Source: Prevotella sp902465605
Lineage (GTDB): Bacteria > Bacteroidota > Bacteroidia > Bacteroidales > Bacteroidaceae
Length of the DNA stretch: 64,000 nucleotides
Direction of reading: 5' to 3'
Assembly (NCBI GenBank): GCA_902465605.1
Contig: CABQNT010000002.1
Span: 186,001-250,000, forward strand
In this document: positions 43,916 to 53,128 of the stretch, in pieces
How positions within the stretch are numbered: position 1 is the first letter of the stretch
Layout: every line of letters begins with the position of its first letter
Made by a program: the position numbers and the translations under genes
The notes under the pieces: model-generated
Seen by the model: the letters and a program-made list of their open reading frames with translations, nothing else
Database searches by the model: none
What the model was told of the DNA's origin: nothing

Positions 43916-44757
43916 AAGGCTGTACAGCTTGTCGTTACATATTAAAAGAATGTAAGATAAGAGTTCTTGTTGCTGTGCTAAAAATTCTTTGTTGGGCCTA
44001 AAGGGTTGAAAGACGTAAACCGTTCTTTTGCTTTATGTCATCCAGCCGCGTAGCCTTTCACCGTGTTACACCTCATTACCATTAAGCATACAAACCTGTG
44101 TGGGTACTGGATCCGTGTCTGATAGATGATGAATTTTCTTGACAACCAACTTCTCTGTGCTTAGCTTATTTGCAAGTAGATCTATCTGTTGTCGCAAATA
44201 AGCCAAATATAAGCAGATTTCGTATATACCTATAATACAATTCGTTACCCGAATATCGTACTGTTTCGCCCATCTTTTTCATCATCTTTCCTGCCAAAAG
44301 CATTGCTTTTGGGCTTTAATATGCATGCTCTTGTGAGGCAATCACATATCTATAGACAGGTAAAGTGATGCTTGTAGTGCAATAAAAGCATTGCTTTTCC
44401 CTGTCAACATCCAATTTTTTCCTACCAAATCTCAATTGTTTGCTTCCTCATTGCCTATCGTTTTTTGCTAGAATGAGAGTTTTCATGGGGCGTTTTAAGG
44501 GCAAAAAACGGTTATAAAATCGTACATTTCTTGGACTTTGTGGCTCGAGGCATATCCTCGTTTTAGTGTGGTTATCAGGAATAGGGTTGTCGTTTTGCTC
44601 AACTATATGTGGTATCAGACCAAGTACAAGCAGTCGTTGTGCTTATTTTTACAAAGGGAAAATGAAATAGGGTAGAGGCATTAGGGCAAGATGAAAGAAG
44701 ATGTATAATTTGTATTTTTTTCACATTGTTATTGTTGCACCATACTTTTATTTTCTG
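43916..44757. other. 880-bp intergenic region with repeat array
   Basis: No gene is supported between the DUF1232 gene and desulfoferrodoxin. It carries the longest of the 22-bp-period arrays (about 44288-44420), listed separately. The final 100 bases are AT-rich and lead into the desulfoferrodoxin promoter. Confidence 0.5.
44288..44420. repeat. Degenerate tandem array, period about 22 bp (locus C)
   Basis: Six successive units of 21-23 bases can be cut. Their starts are CTTTCCTGCC, TTTGGGCTTT, TTGTGAGGCA, TAGACAGGTA, TAGTGCAATA and TTTCCCTGTC. Two contain the exact palindrome AAAAGCATTGCTTTT (44296-44310 and 44384-44398), which also occurs at 1268-1282. The first copy extends to CCAAAAGCATTGCTTTTGG. 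Confidence 0.55.
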
Positions 44758-44765
44758 TATCTTTG
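44734..44765 (+). promoter_or_regulatory. Promoter of desulfoferrodoxin gene
   Basis: GTTG (44734-44737), 20-base spacer, TATCTTTG (44758-44765). The -7 element is perfect and the -33 has one change; the ATG follows 30 bases later. Confidence 0.5.
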
Positions 44766-44794
44766 TGTTATCAACATTATAGAATACTAAGATT

Positions 44795-45172
44795 ATGACA
44801 AAAAGAAACGAAATTTACAGATGTGAAAAGTGTGGTAACATGGTTGAAGTAGTGAATGAGTCAACCGGAGAACTTACCTGTTGCGATGCTCCTATGAAAC
44901 TTTTGAAGGAGAACACCGTTGACGCTGCGACGGAAAAGCACGTTCCTGTGATTGAAAAGATAGAAGGTGGCTACCGTGTAACCGTGGGTGAGGTAGAGCA
45001 TCCGATGACTGAGGGACACTACATCCAGTGGATTGAGCTGATGACGCCAACCGAAGTTCTTCGCAAATATCTTACACCATCTGACAAACCAGTGGCTGAA
45101 TTCAAGACCTGTGCGACGGAAGTTTGTGCACGTGAGTACTGCAATCTGCACGGTTTGTGGAAAGCAGAATAA
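44795..45172 (+). CDS. dfx: Desulfoferrodoxin (superoxide reductase)
   Basis: The 125-residue protein reduces superoxide to peroxide without making oxygen, an anaerobe defence. The N-terminal desulforedoxin site has Cys10, Cys13, Cys29 and Cys30 (CEKCGN and CCDAP). The C-terminal catalytic iron centre uses His49, His69, His75, Cys116 and His119 (EKHVP, EVEHPMTEGHYIQW, CNLHGLW). Both centres are complete, so it is a two-iron type. Own promoter and a shared terminator bracket it. Confidence 0.95.
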   Translation: MTKRNEIYRCEKCGNMVEVVNESTGELTCCDAPMKLLKENTVDAATEKHVPVIEKIEGGYRVTVGEVEHPMTEGHYIQWIELMTPTEVLRKYLTPSDKPVAEFKTCATEVCAREYCNLHGLWKAE

Positions 45173-45204
45173 GGCATTGCTTTGTCTTTCGCTTTGAATC
45201 TATA

Positions 45205-45238
45205 AAAAGAGACAATCACCAGCGTGGTTGTCTCTTTT
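45205..45238. terminator. Bidirectional terminator between dfx and acyl-CoA ligase
   Basis: AAAAGAGACAATCAC (45205-45219) pairs with GTGGTTGTCTCTTTT (45224-45238) with one G-T pair and a 4-base loop. It serves the two convergent genes. Confidence 0.85.
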
Positions 45239-45284
45239 CTTTCACTTTCAGTTTCTTCTGATTCTGCAAGGCTGAAAAACGCCT

Positions 45285-46961
45285 CTATGCCTCATGTGCG
45301 TTCTGATAAAGATATCTCTTGATGCTCTTCTTCGGCGTTTTTTCAAACTCTTCATCATGTAATCTGATGGCACTCAGTTTGCTATAGGCTGGCAACTCAT
45401 TGTTCAGTTGCAGTCTGTTTTGTTCCATGACTTCTTCAATATCCGACCTTGTCAGCCCAATGGAATTAGCTTCATCCAAGTCGGGACAAACCAGTCCCAC
45501 CAGTTTGTTGTTTTCTTGAATCACCACACTCTCGCTGACCATGGGCATGGCGTTGAGCCTATCTTCTATTTCTTCGGGGTAAATGTTTTGCCCACTCGCA
45601 CCCAACAGCATGTTCTTCAAACGTCCCTTGATGAAAATATTGTCTTCTGCGTCCATTGTTCCTAAGTCGCCAGTGTGATACCAGCCATCAGCATCCAGTG
45701 CTTCTGCTGTAGCTTCAGGATTCTTGTAATAGCCCAGCATCACGTTTGTGCCTCTGGCCCAAATCTCACCGGGAACGTTCTGCGGATCGTTACTATTGAT
45801 CTTTACTTCCATGTGGTAGGCAGCACGACCGCAACTGCCGGGGACAAACGTCTCATGGTTGGCGTATGCGATGATTGGAGCACACTCGGTTGTGCCGTAT
45901 CCAACGGTATATGGGAAACCTATCTTCTGCAAGAAATTCTCGATGTCCTTGTTGAAAGCAGCACCGCCAATAATGACTTCATGGAAATTGCCACCAAAAG
46001 CGTTGATAACCTCTTGTCCAATCTTCTCGTGAATCTTGGTGTTGATGACAGGCATGTTAAGCAACAGCTTCATCATGTTGTTCTGTATCTTTGGGTAGAC
46101 CCGCTTCTTGATAATCTTTTCGATGACCAGCGGTACGGCAATAATTAAGGCAGGCTTGATTTCAGCGTATGCTTGAGCAATGACGGCTGGGCTCGGCAGA
46201 CGGGTAAGATAGAAGATGTGGCAGCCCGTAATAAACTCATAAATGAACTCAAAGGCCATGCCATACATGTGAGCCATGGGCAGAATGCTTAACACATGAT
46301 CGCCTTCGCGCATGATGCCGCGCAACTCGTGCTGGGCAAAGTCTGCGTTTCCCCACATGGCACGATAGGGAATCATCACACCTTTCGAGAATCCTGTCGT
46401 TCCGCTCGTGTAGTTAATCAGTGCCAATTCTTCTGGATCTTGCTCGATATAGTAGTTGACATGTTCTGGTCTGAAGTACTTAGGATACTTTTTTCCGAAC
46501 ATCTCGTTAAGATGTTCTCGGGCATACGTCAACTTCTCTGTTCTGGAAACGAACAATGAATAATCGGGAATATAAACGATTCCTTCCAAGTCTGGCATCT
46601 CTTTTTCGTCGATGACGGTTGCTACAACGTCGCCGACGAACAGCAATTTTGCTTCGCTGTGATTGACAATGTTGTGTATTTGTTCGGCGGTAAATTCGTG
46701 CAAAATGGGAACAGCAACGGCTCCATAAGTCAGTGTTGCTAAGAATGCGCATGCCCAAGCCGCACTGTTTCGTCCACAGAGGGCAATCTTATCACCCTTC
46801 TGAACACCGCTGTTTTCAAACAAGATGTGCAGCTTTTCTATTTTGCGAGCCACATCGTGATACTGAAGAGTAACGCCTTTATAGTCAGTTAGGGCGTTCA
46901 AAGTCCAATGGTCGATAATGCTCTTTTGAATGAGGGCATTAAAACTCGGAATTTCTTTCAT
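45285..46961 (-). CDS. AMP-binding long-chain acyl-CoA synthetase-like protein
   Basis: The 558-residue adenylate-forming enzyme has the P-loop LINYTSGTTGFSKGVMIP near residue 182, the GYGTTECAPI block near 350, the GWYHTGDLGTMDAEDNIFIKGR hinge near 430 and a short C-terminal domain ending PKKSIKRYLY that supplies the catalytic lysine. It resembles bacterial long-chain fatty acid-CoA ligases; chain length is not determinable. Monocistronic, with a possible promoter at 47104-47073. Confidence 0.9.
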   Translation of the reverse strand: MKEIPSFNALIQKSIIDHWTLNALTDYKGVTLQYHDVARKIEKLHILFENSGVQKGDKIALCGRNSAAWACAFLATLTYGAVAVPILHEFTAEQIHNIVNHSEAKLLFVGDVVATVIDEKEMPDLEGIVYIPDYSLFVSRTEKLTYAREHLNEMFGKKYPKYFRPEHVNYYIEQDPEELALINYTSGTTGFSKGVMIPYRAMWGNADFAQHELRGIMREGDHVLSILPMAHMYGMAFEFIYEFITGCHIFYLTRLPSPAVIAQAYAEIKPALIIAVPLVIEKIIKKRVYPKIQNNMMKLLLNMPVINTKIHEKIGQEVINAFGGNFHEVIIGGAAFNKDIENFLQKIGFPYTVGYGTTECAPIIAYANHETFVPGSCGRAAYHMEVKINSNDPQNVPGEIWARGTNVMLGYYKNPEATAEALDADGWYHTGDLGTMDAEDNIFIKGRLKNMLLGASGQNIYPEEIEDRLNAMPMVSESVVIQENNKLVGLVCPDLDEANSIGLTRSDIEEVMEQNRLQLNNELPAYSKLSAIRLHDEEFEKTPKKSIKRYLYQNAHEA

Positions 46962-47072
46962 GCTTCTTTCTATTTATCTTAGTTGAATCATATTTCTGAT
47001 GTGAAAATCATTAAGTTGAATTTTTCGGTGTCAGTGTAAATAATTCTATTGCACAATATTTAAGTATGTGTG

Positions 47073-47104
47073 CAAAGATAATGTCTTATTTGCACATGTA
47101 CAAG
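47073..47104 (-). promoter_or_regulatory. Possible promoter of the acyl-CoA ligase gene
   Basis: On the minus strand CTTG (47104-47101), 20-base spacer, TATCTTTG (47080-47073). The -7 is perfect, the -33 has one change; leader about 105 bases. Confidence 0.4.
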
Positions 47105-47256
47105 AAAAATGTGCATGTTTTTTCGTAATATTCAATACATATTTAATGTTTTGATAACTTATCTTCCTGGCAATAAAAGATAAAAGCAAGACTGCCGTCA
47201 CGAAAATGTTATGTTAAAGTAACAGGTGGAAAGTGGCGTAAAATGAGTGAAAGTGC

Positions 47257-48504
47257 TTATTCGTACCTCATGGATTTGGCCGGATGTATGTGGGAAATGA
47301 GGTAGCTTGGGGCTATTAAAACCACAACACTGATTAAGAGTGTAGCCACGTTTAGCAGTAATAAAACGGGGATATTGATTTCGACTGGTACCGTTGTTAC
47401 ATAATAAGTTTGTGGATCCAGACCGACTAAACCGGTATATCTCTGCAACAATACCAACCCAATGCCGATAAGATTGCCGATGAGAAGACCGCGCGTAATG
47501 ATAAAGACGGCAAACCATAAGAACGTATGTCTAATCATCGCGTTCTTGGCTCCCATGGCTTTCAGTACGCCAATCATGGTAACACGTTCAAGAATGATAA
47601 TGAGAAGTCCTGAAATCATGGTCACTCCGGCCACGGCAATCATCAAAGCAAGAATGATCCAAACGTTCAGATCGAGCAAATCCAGCCATGAGAAAATCTG
47701 GGGACTGATATCTCTGATGGTCTTTGATGAATAAGTTTCGCCGTATTGATCTACCGTTCTGTTTAAGCGATTGATGAAGATAGCTTCTGTTTCATCAACC
47801 TTATTGAAGTCTTTCACCGTGATTTCAGCACCTGATACCTGGTCTTTTTCCCAGCCATTAAGCTTCACAGCCGTGTAAAGGTCCATGAAGCAAGTGACAT
47901 CATCATATTGAGCCAGGTTGGTTTGATAGATGCCTGCAATGGTGAAACGCCTCACTCTGACCCCAGCGTGGTCAATGAAATAAGCAAATATCCTGTCACC
48001 TGTTTTTAATTTCAGCTTCTTTGCCATCGACATGGACAGCAATATTTTGTTGCTGCTTTTTGTGTCAGAGAAGGCAGGGATGCTTCCTTCCATCAGATTT
48101 TGGTGGATAAAGGTTGAGTCAAAGTCAGGCCCAACCCCTTTAAAAACCACGCCAAGGAAGTCGGAGTCGGTTTTCAATACACCTTGTTTGGTTGCAAATC
48201 GTTGAACATGCTCTACGCCTTGTGTGTTTTTCAGCACCTTGATCAAGGAGTCTGTCATCTGAATGGGATACGATTCTGAGGTCTGCAGCGTCATGAAGTT
48301 AGCCACTTGGATGTGGCTTCCAAATCCAATGACCTTCGCACTGACAGCATGTTTGAAACCAAACACCACGCATACAGAAACAATCATCACAGCAAGACCG
48401 ATGGCAATGCCAGCGGTAGCAATCCTAATGGCAGGTTTGGAAACCTCCGCCTTGTCACCGTTTACACTGTAAATTCTTCTTGCTATGAATAAAGGTAAAT
48501 TCAT
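47257..48504 (-). CDS. ABC-transporter permease, FtsX/LolC-like
   Basis: The protein has 415 residues. An N-terminal membrane helix (RIATAGIAIGLAVMIVSVCVVF, about 27-48) is followed by a large periplasmic domain of about 220 residues (MacB-like), and three C-terminal helices (WIILALMIAVAGVTMISGLL, about 285-310; about 335-360; about 378-400). This is the architecture of LolC/LolE and similar lipoprotein-release permeases. Its ATPase is not adjacent; the FtsE/LolD-like ATPase at 15093 is too distant to infer a pair. It follows the aminotransferase by 85 bp. Confidence 0.88.
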   Translation of the reverse strand: MNLPLFIARRIYSVNGDKAEVSKPAIRIATAGIAIGLAVMIVSVCVVFGFKHAVSAKVIGFGSHIQVANFMTLQTSESYPIQMTDSLIKVLKNTQGVEHVQRFATKQGVLKTDSDFLGVVFKGVGPDFDSTFIHQNLMEGSIPAFSDTKSSNKILLSMSMAKKLKLKTGDRIFAYFIDHAGVRVRRFTIAGIYQTNLAQYDDVTCFMDLYTAVKLNGWEKDQVSGAEITVKDFNKVDETEAIFINRLNRTVDQYGETYSSKTIRDISPQIFSWLDLLDLNVWIILALMIAVAGVTMISGLLIIILERVTMIGVLKAMGAKNAMIRHTFLWFAVFIITRGLLIGNLIGIGLVLLQRYTGLVGLDPQTYYVTTVPVEINIPVLLLLNVATLLISVVVLIAPSYLISHIHPAKSMRYE

Positions 48505-48589
48505 CTCTGATTCTGTCGTTATAGGACGATGTCATTTGACGCATTGCTTGTGGAAAGAACTGGCTTGGCAATTCTTTACCAACCCTATG

Positions 48590-49810
48590 TTACAATCGTT
48601 CTGTATCCACTCTTCCCGGGTATTTATCTAGTGCCTCACGCAGCACTATCAGTGCTTTTTCAAGATCGTGTTTGTTGAGAACATAGGCGATGCGCACTTG
48701 ATTGATTCCTGCTCCTGGTGTGGTGTAGAAGCCCGCTGCCGGTGCCATCATCACCGTTTCACCTTCAAATGAGAATTCTTCTAGGCACCATCGGCAAAAC
48801 TTTTCACTGTCATCGACAGGCAATTTCGCTACCGTATAAAAGGCTCCCATAGGTATAGGAGAGTACACGCCCGGTATTTTGTTCAATCCATCAATAAGAC
48901 ATTTGCGCCGTTCAACATACTCATCGTACACCGTACGGTAATACTCTTCAGGTGCATCGAGCGATGCTTCTGCCACAATCTGTCCAAGAAGAGGAGGAGA
49001 GAGACGTGCCTGACAAAACTTCATCACGGCCTTTCTCACCTCAATGTTGCGTGTAATTAGCGCTCCAATGCGTATGCCGCATTCGCTATATCGCTTGGAA
49101 ACCGAATCAATGAGGATGACATTGTCCTCAACGCCCGTCAAGTGCATGGCACTGATGTATGGTGAACCAGTGTAGATATACTCCCGATAAACCTCATCTG
49201 AGAACAAAAACAGGTCATATTTCTTTACTAAGTCCCTGATTTGGTTCATCTCTCTGCGGGTGTACAGGTAACCAGTAGGGTTGTTAGGATTGCAAATCAT
49301 GATGGCACGGGTATGCTCGTTAATCAGCTCTTCAAACTTTTCAACCTTGGGAAGCGAAAAGCCTTCCTCGATGGTCGTTGCGATAGTCCTGATCTTCGCA
49401 CCCGCACTAATAGCAAAAGCCATGTAGTTTGCGTAGGCAGGTTCAGGCACAATGATTTCGTCTCCAGGGTTTAAGCAACTCATGAAGGCGAACAATACCG
49501 CCTCACTGCCACCAGATGTAATAATAATGTCATCGGCCGAAACGTTGATGTCGTACTTTTTGTAATAGCCTGTTAGCTTCTCTCTATACGACAGGCAGCC
49601 CTGACTGGGCGAATATTCCAAGATGGTTCGCTTGATATGTTTGAGTGCATCCAAACCAACTTGTGGCGTCGGAAGGTCGGGTTGCCCAATGTTGAGGTGG
49701 TAAACCTTGATACCACGTGCCTTTGCTGCTGTCGCCAAAGGCGCCAACTTGCGTATGGGAGACTCCGGCATCTCTAATCCTCGAACAGATATTTCTGGCA
49801 TATAATTCAA
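48590..49810 (-). CDS. PLP-dependent class I/II aminotransferase (aspartate aminotransferase-like)
   Basis: The protein has about 406 residues, fold type I. The N-terminal YHLNIGQPDLPTPQ, the ICNPNNPTGYLYT block and the PLP lysine in DSVSKRYSECGIRIGAL identify the family; the C-terminal NQVRIAYVLN carries the substrate-carboxylate arginine. Aspartate and aromatic substrates are both possible. The ATG at 49801 (MPEISVRG) is an equally plausible start. A promoter lies near 49951-49922. Confidence 0.9.
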   Translation of the reverse strand: MNYMPEISVRGLEMPESPIRKLAPLATAAKARGIKVYHLNIGQPDLPTPQVGLDALKHIKRTILEYSPSQGCLSYREKLTGYYKKYDINVSADDIIITSGGSEAVLFAFMSCLNPGDEIIVPEPAYANYMAFAISAGAKIRTIATTIEEGFSLPKVEKFEELINEHTRAIMICNPNNPTGYLYTRREMNQIRDLVKKYDLFLFSDEVYREYIYTGSPYISAMHLTGVEDNVILIDSVSKRYSECGIRIGALITRNIEVRKAVMKFCQARLSPPLLGQIVAEASLDAPEEYYRTVYDEYVERRKCLIDGLNKIPGVYSPIPMGAFYTVAKLPVDDSEKFCRWCLEEFSFEGETVMMAPAAGFYTTPGAGINQVRIAYVLNKHDLEKALIVLREALDKYPGRVDTERL

Positions 49811-49921
49811 TTATCTTGTGGGGTATTGTATGATGGACTTTTCCCTTTTGTCCTGACAATCGTGCAAATGAGTGTGGTACGTGTCATCATTCATGCCCAC
49901 AACTCACTAGCATGTATGATG

Positions 49922-49951
49922 CAAAGGTAACAAATAAATCTGAACACCAAA
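49922..49951 (-). promoter_or_regulatory. Promoter of the aminotransferase gene
   Basis: On the minus strand TTTG (49951-49948), 18-base spacer, TACCTTTG (49929-49922). Both boxes are perfect, spacing one base short of the norm; leader about 110 bases. Confidence 0.5.
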
Positions 49952-50027
49952 TGAAGTGTGGATATAAAATACCAGAGTTGGCATGAAATAATATTATCCA
50001 CACGGTCTTCACAAGTCGTTCTTTCCA

Positions 50028-50059
50028 TTTGTGGGATTTGTCGATTTTTACTACTTTTG
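50028..50059 (+). promoter_or_regulatory. Promoter of the DUF4494-yggS pair
   Basis: TTTG (50028-50031), 20-base spacer, TACTTTTG (50052-50059): full match to the Bacteroidota consensus, about 45 bases before the ATG at 50109. Confidence 0.7.
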
Positions 50060-50108
50060 CATCCACATCATTCAAGCAATATAATAACTTCATTTAAAAG
50101 ATATAACA

Positions 50109-50585
50109 ATGAGAACAAGAAATGCCAATTGGTTTGAAACAAATGTACAATATGAGCGTCAGGCAGAAGACGGACTCTTTGCCAAGGTAAGAGAAACTTA
50201 TGTGGTAGACGCCTTTACTTTTGGCGAGGCTGAAGATGCCATCACCAAAGAAATGGCGAGCTATTCAAGCGGTGAGTTCGTCATCAAGAACATTACGCCG
50301 GCTGTCTACAGCGAAATCTTTTTCAGTGACAGAGAGGCCGATGACAAATGGTATAAAGCCAAACTGATGTTTATCACCATTGATGAGGAAAAAGGTAAGG
50401 AGAAACGTACGGCCGTCAGTTATCTCGTTCAGGCCAAGAACATCGAAGGAGCCCTTCAAAATATCGGCGAAGTGTTCTCAAGTAGCGTGCTCGATTACGT
50501 AGTGGCCAATGTTTCAGAAACCAAAATCATGGATGTTTTTGAACACGATTTGAAGAAGGAACCCGATGACCAGCCTGAAGTATAA
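50109..50585 (+). CDS. DUF4494 family protein
   Basis: This is a 158-residue soluble protein (MRTRNANWFETNVQYERQ). It matches the DUF4494 family, restricted to Bacteroidota and of unknown function. There is no signal peptide or membrane segment, and a charged tail ends EPDDQPEV. It is highly expressed to judge from a perfect promoter, and it is followed 46 bp later by yggS, its usual neighbour. Confidence 0.82.
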   Translation: MRTRNANWFETNVQYERQAEDGLFAKVRETYVVDAFTFGEAEDAITKEMASYSSGEFVIKNITPAVYSEIFFSDREADDKWYKAKLMFITIDEEKGKEKRTAVSYLVQAKNIEGALQNIGEVFSSSVLDYVVANVSETKIMDVFEHDLKKEPDDQPEV

Positions 50586-50631
50586 ACGGCTGAAGTGAAT
50601 AGGAGTGTGGTTCGTTTAAATTTACATAATC

Positions 50632-51297
50632 ATGGTTGATGTAGCAAAAAACTTGCACGACGTGCAGAAAAGGCTGCCCGATGACGTTTGTTTGGTAGCC
50701 ATCAGTAAGTATCATCCCAAAGAGATGATAGCGAGTGCTTATGCGGCTGGGCAGCGCGTCTTTGGTGAAAGCCGTGAACAAGAGCTCGCTGAAAAAGTGG
50801 AAGCACTGCCCAACGACATTGAATGGCACTTCATTGGACACCTGCAAACCAATAAGGTGAAATATATTGCTCCTTACATCAGCATGATTGAGTCGGTCGA
50901 TTCGCCAAAGCTTTTGCGAGAAATTAATAAGCATGCAGCTCGCAGCAACCGTGTTATCGACGTGCTGTTGGAGTTGCACATTGCTGAGGAGGCCACCAAA
51001 TATGGCTTCACCTTGGATAAATGCCGTGATTTCTTGGAGGTCGGCGAATGGCGTGAATTGTCGAATGTGCGTATCTGCGGACTGATGATGATGGCGTCAA
51101 ACGTGGACGATGAACGACAGATACGCCAAGAAATGTTGACGGCCAAAGACTTTTTTAACGAAGTAAAGGAGCGGTATTTCGCTGACCAACCATCTTTCAA
51201 ACAGCGTAGTTGGGGTATGAGTCACGATTATCTCATCGCCGTGACGTGTGGCTCTACCATGGTAAGAGTGGGTAGTGCCATATTTGGCGAACGCTAA
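50632..51297 (+). CDS. YggS family PLP homeostasis protein
   Basis: The 221-residue single-domain alanine-racemase-fold protein binds PLP through Lys26 (LVAISKYHPKEM). Other blocks are WHFIGHLQTNKVKYI and MGMSHDYLIAV; here the latter reads SWGMSHDYLIAVTCGSTMVRVGSAIFG, the C-terminal phosphate-binding region. YggS proteins buffer free PLP and affect amino-acid pools but have no known catalytic reaction. Co-transcribed with the DUF4494 gene. Confidence 0.93.
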   Translation: MVDVAKNLHDVQKRLPDDVCLVAISKYHPKEMIASAYAAGQRVFGESREQELAEKVEALPNDIEWHFIGHLQTNKVKYIAPYISMIESVDSPKLLREINKHAARSNRVIDVLLELHIAEEATKYGFTLDKCRDFLEVGEWRELSNVRICGLMMMASNVDDERQIRQEMLTAKDFFNEVKERYFADQPSFKQRSWGMSHDYLIAVTCGSTMVRVGSAIFGER

Positions 51298-51319
51298 ATC
51301 ACATCATAAAATAATGCAG

Positions 51320-51364
51320 CATCCTTTCCCTATCAATCCTTTCTGATTAATAGTGGAAAGGATG
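51320..51364. terminator. Possible hairpin between convergent yggS and M6 protease genes
   Basis: CATCCTTTCC (51320-51329) and GGAAAGGATG (51355-51364) form a perfect 10-bp stem with a 25-base loop. It overlaps the last codons of the protease and lacks a strong T-run. Confidence 0.35.
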
Positions 51365-53128
51365 AATGTATACCTTCTTGCCTCCAATGATGTATATGCC
51401 TTGTGGCAAAATCGATTTGTCGGTTCCCATATATTTGCCATCAATGCTGAAAATACGTTTGTCGCTTGTCGCTTGTTGGGAGAATGTAGGCACAATGCCT
51501 TGTGTAGAGAACTTTTTGAGGAAGTCGAAATAAACGATTCCCTCTTTTTCAGAGATGTTATAAATAGGCTTATCTAACGTCGCACCCGTCCACGGTTGAT
51601 AGTTGGGCAGCTTTGTGTTGTTGGTCAGTTCGGTCACATTGTCAACACCAGGAAACAAGTCACCCTTCAGTTGTTCTGTGTATTTTTCACGTTTGTTATT
51701 GTACGAACTGAACAATAAACTATCGGCAGGTATCACTGTCATACGGGGTTTGCCCTTTATGTTGTTAACGCTGTTATTCCTTAAACTAAATGCTTGGGCA
51801 TCATAATTAACGCGATACATCATCATGCCATGCCCACCCAATTTAGAATTCCAACGTTTGTTCTGAATATTCTGGATGATGTAGTATTCGTTTTTGCTCT
51901 TCTCCTTGTCGGTATAAATGCGATAGGCTTTCCCACCTTCATCAATGTTCTCCAGAGTTACTTGTTGTGCGTCTTGCAGTTCTTCAATGTTCATCCATCC
52001 CATGGCTTCACGTTCCCATGCCGTGTAGGCCGTGGGGCACCACCCATTGGCAGTATATTCACCGTCGTCCATTAAGCTCCATGCCTCCATTCCCTGATTG
52101 TCGCCCCTTGAATCGGCGAAGGTAGGGTAGAAGTCGGGCAAACCCATGCAATGACTAAACTCATGACAGAACAGGCCTATGCCCGAAATCATTTTTTGTT
52201 TAGGACTTTTCTCGTTACCAATCAGTTCGTTGCTGATACCAGATCGATACACTATCTTGTCATCTACAGTAAGAGTAGGATAGATGGTTCCTGCCTTTGG
52301 CCACATCGTTTCGTTTTTTGCGCCCATGTTCTGGCCATATCCTGCGTATACAACGTACACCAAGTCTACATAGCCATCGTTGTTGGCATCGTATGCAGAG
52401 AAGTCAAGCGAGTCGTCCATGAGCTTGCAAGCATCGGTAATCAGTTCGGTAAACTTTACACCGCCACCGTTGGGATCGGTTCCTCCATAATAGGCAAGCT
52501 CGTGTGGAAGTGTCACTGGACCATAGATATCAAACTGTGGACAGAACGTTCCAAAGCTCATGTCTTTAAAATATTGTTGTACACTGGATGCATTCCTGTT
52601 TTCACCATGACCATAATCTTGAGGATGTCCTTCGCCATTGAGAAACTGTTGGAACGATTTGCGAGGATTGGGGAGGGTGAATGTGGTGTCTTGGTAGGCA
52701 GCCAAAATGACAATTGCCTTAGGCGAACCCGTGTGTGGAAAGTAGGTGTTGTCTGATTTCACCGGCTCTCTTCGCATGGCACGAGTTTGCAGCTGTGTGT
52801 TTGCTTGTTCAAAGAAAAGCTTTTTATCTTGTGCGGCAACTAACTCTTTTTCAGCAGCTTGTCGCCCGTTTTCTTCATGTGCCAACTGCTTACTCGCCGT
52901 TATGCGTCCAAATTTGTCAATCGCTGCGATGTAGAAAGTGTTTTGCTCGCGCACCAAAATTGCACCGTCTTGCGTGCTATACCAGTTAAAATGTTCATCT
53001 CCATGCTGGTAAACTTGTAGAGTGGTTCCGTCTGGTTGGGTGACGATAAGCGGCATGCGCCAAGCTTTTGCAGCCCACGAGCAAACGGAAAGTATGAGTG
53101 CGAGTATGATAAATAACAGCTTTTTCAT
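51347..53128 (-). CDS. Secreted M6-family metalloprotease with T9SS-like C-terminus
   Basis: The 593-residue protein is read from ATG 53128, which begins a signal peptide (MKKLLFIILALILSVCSWA); longer starts have no signal. The M6 (immune inhibitor A-like) catalytic domain has the zinc motif FCHEFSHCMGLPDFY. The Asp-rich AYDANNDGYVDLVYVVYAG lies before it. The last 75 residues (FSIDGKYMGTD, then LPQGIYIIGGKKVYIH) look like a type IX secretion sorting domain. It is therefore probably exported to the surface. A plus-strand antisense gene is not supported. Confidence 0.9.
   Translation of the reverse strand: MKKLLFIILALILSVCSWAAKAWRMPLIVTQPDGTTLQVYQHGDEHFNWYSTQDGAILVREQNTFYIAAIDKFGRITASKQLAHEENGRQAAEKELVAAQDKKLFFEQANTQLQTRAMRREPVKSDNTYFPHTGSPKAIVILAAYQDTTFTLPNPRKSFQQFLNGEGHPQDYGHGENRNASSVQQYFKDMSFGTFCPQFDIYGPVTLPHELAYYGGTDPNGGGVKFTELITDACKLMDDSLDFSAYDANNDGYVDLVYVVYAGYGQNMGAKNETMWPKAGTIYPTLTVDDKIVYRSGISNELIGNEKSPKQKMISGIGLFCHEFSHCMGLPDFYPTFADSRGDNQGMEAWSLMDDGEYTANGWCPTAYTAWEREAMGWMNIEELQDAQQVTLENIDEGGKAYRIYTDKEKSKNEYYIIQNIQNKRWNSKLGGHGMMMYRVNYDAQAFSLRNNSVNNIKGKPRMTVIPADSLLFSSYNNKREKYTEQLKGDLFPGVDNVTELTNNTKLPNYQPWTGATLDKPIYNISEKEGIVYFDFLKKFSTQGIVPTFSQQATSDKRIFSIDGKYMGTDKSILPQGIYIIGGKKVYIHPFHY

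Noticed and set aside
44288..44420. Possible CRISPR array from regularly spaced repeats
   Set aside because: Units are contiguous, about 22 bases, degenerate, and without unique spacers; no cas genes are in the window.
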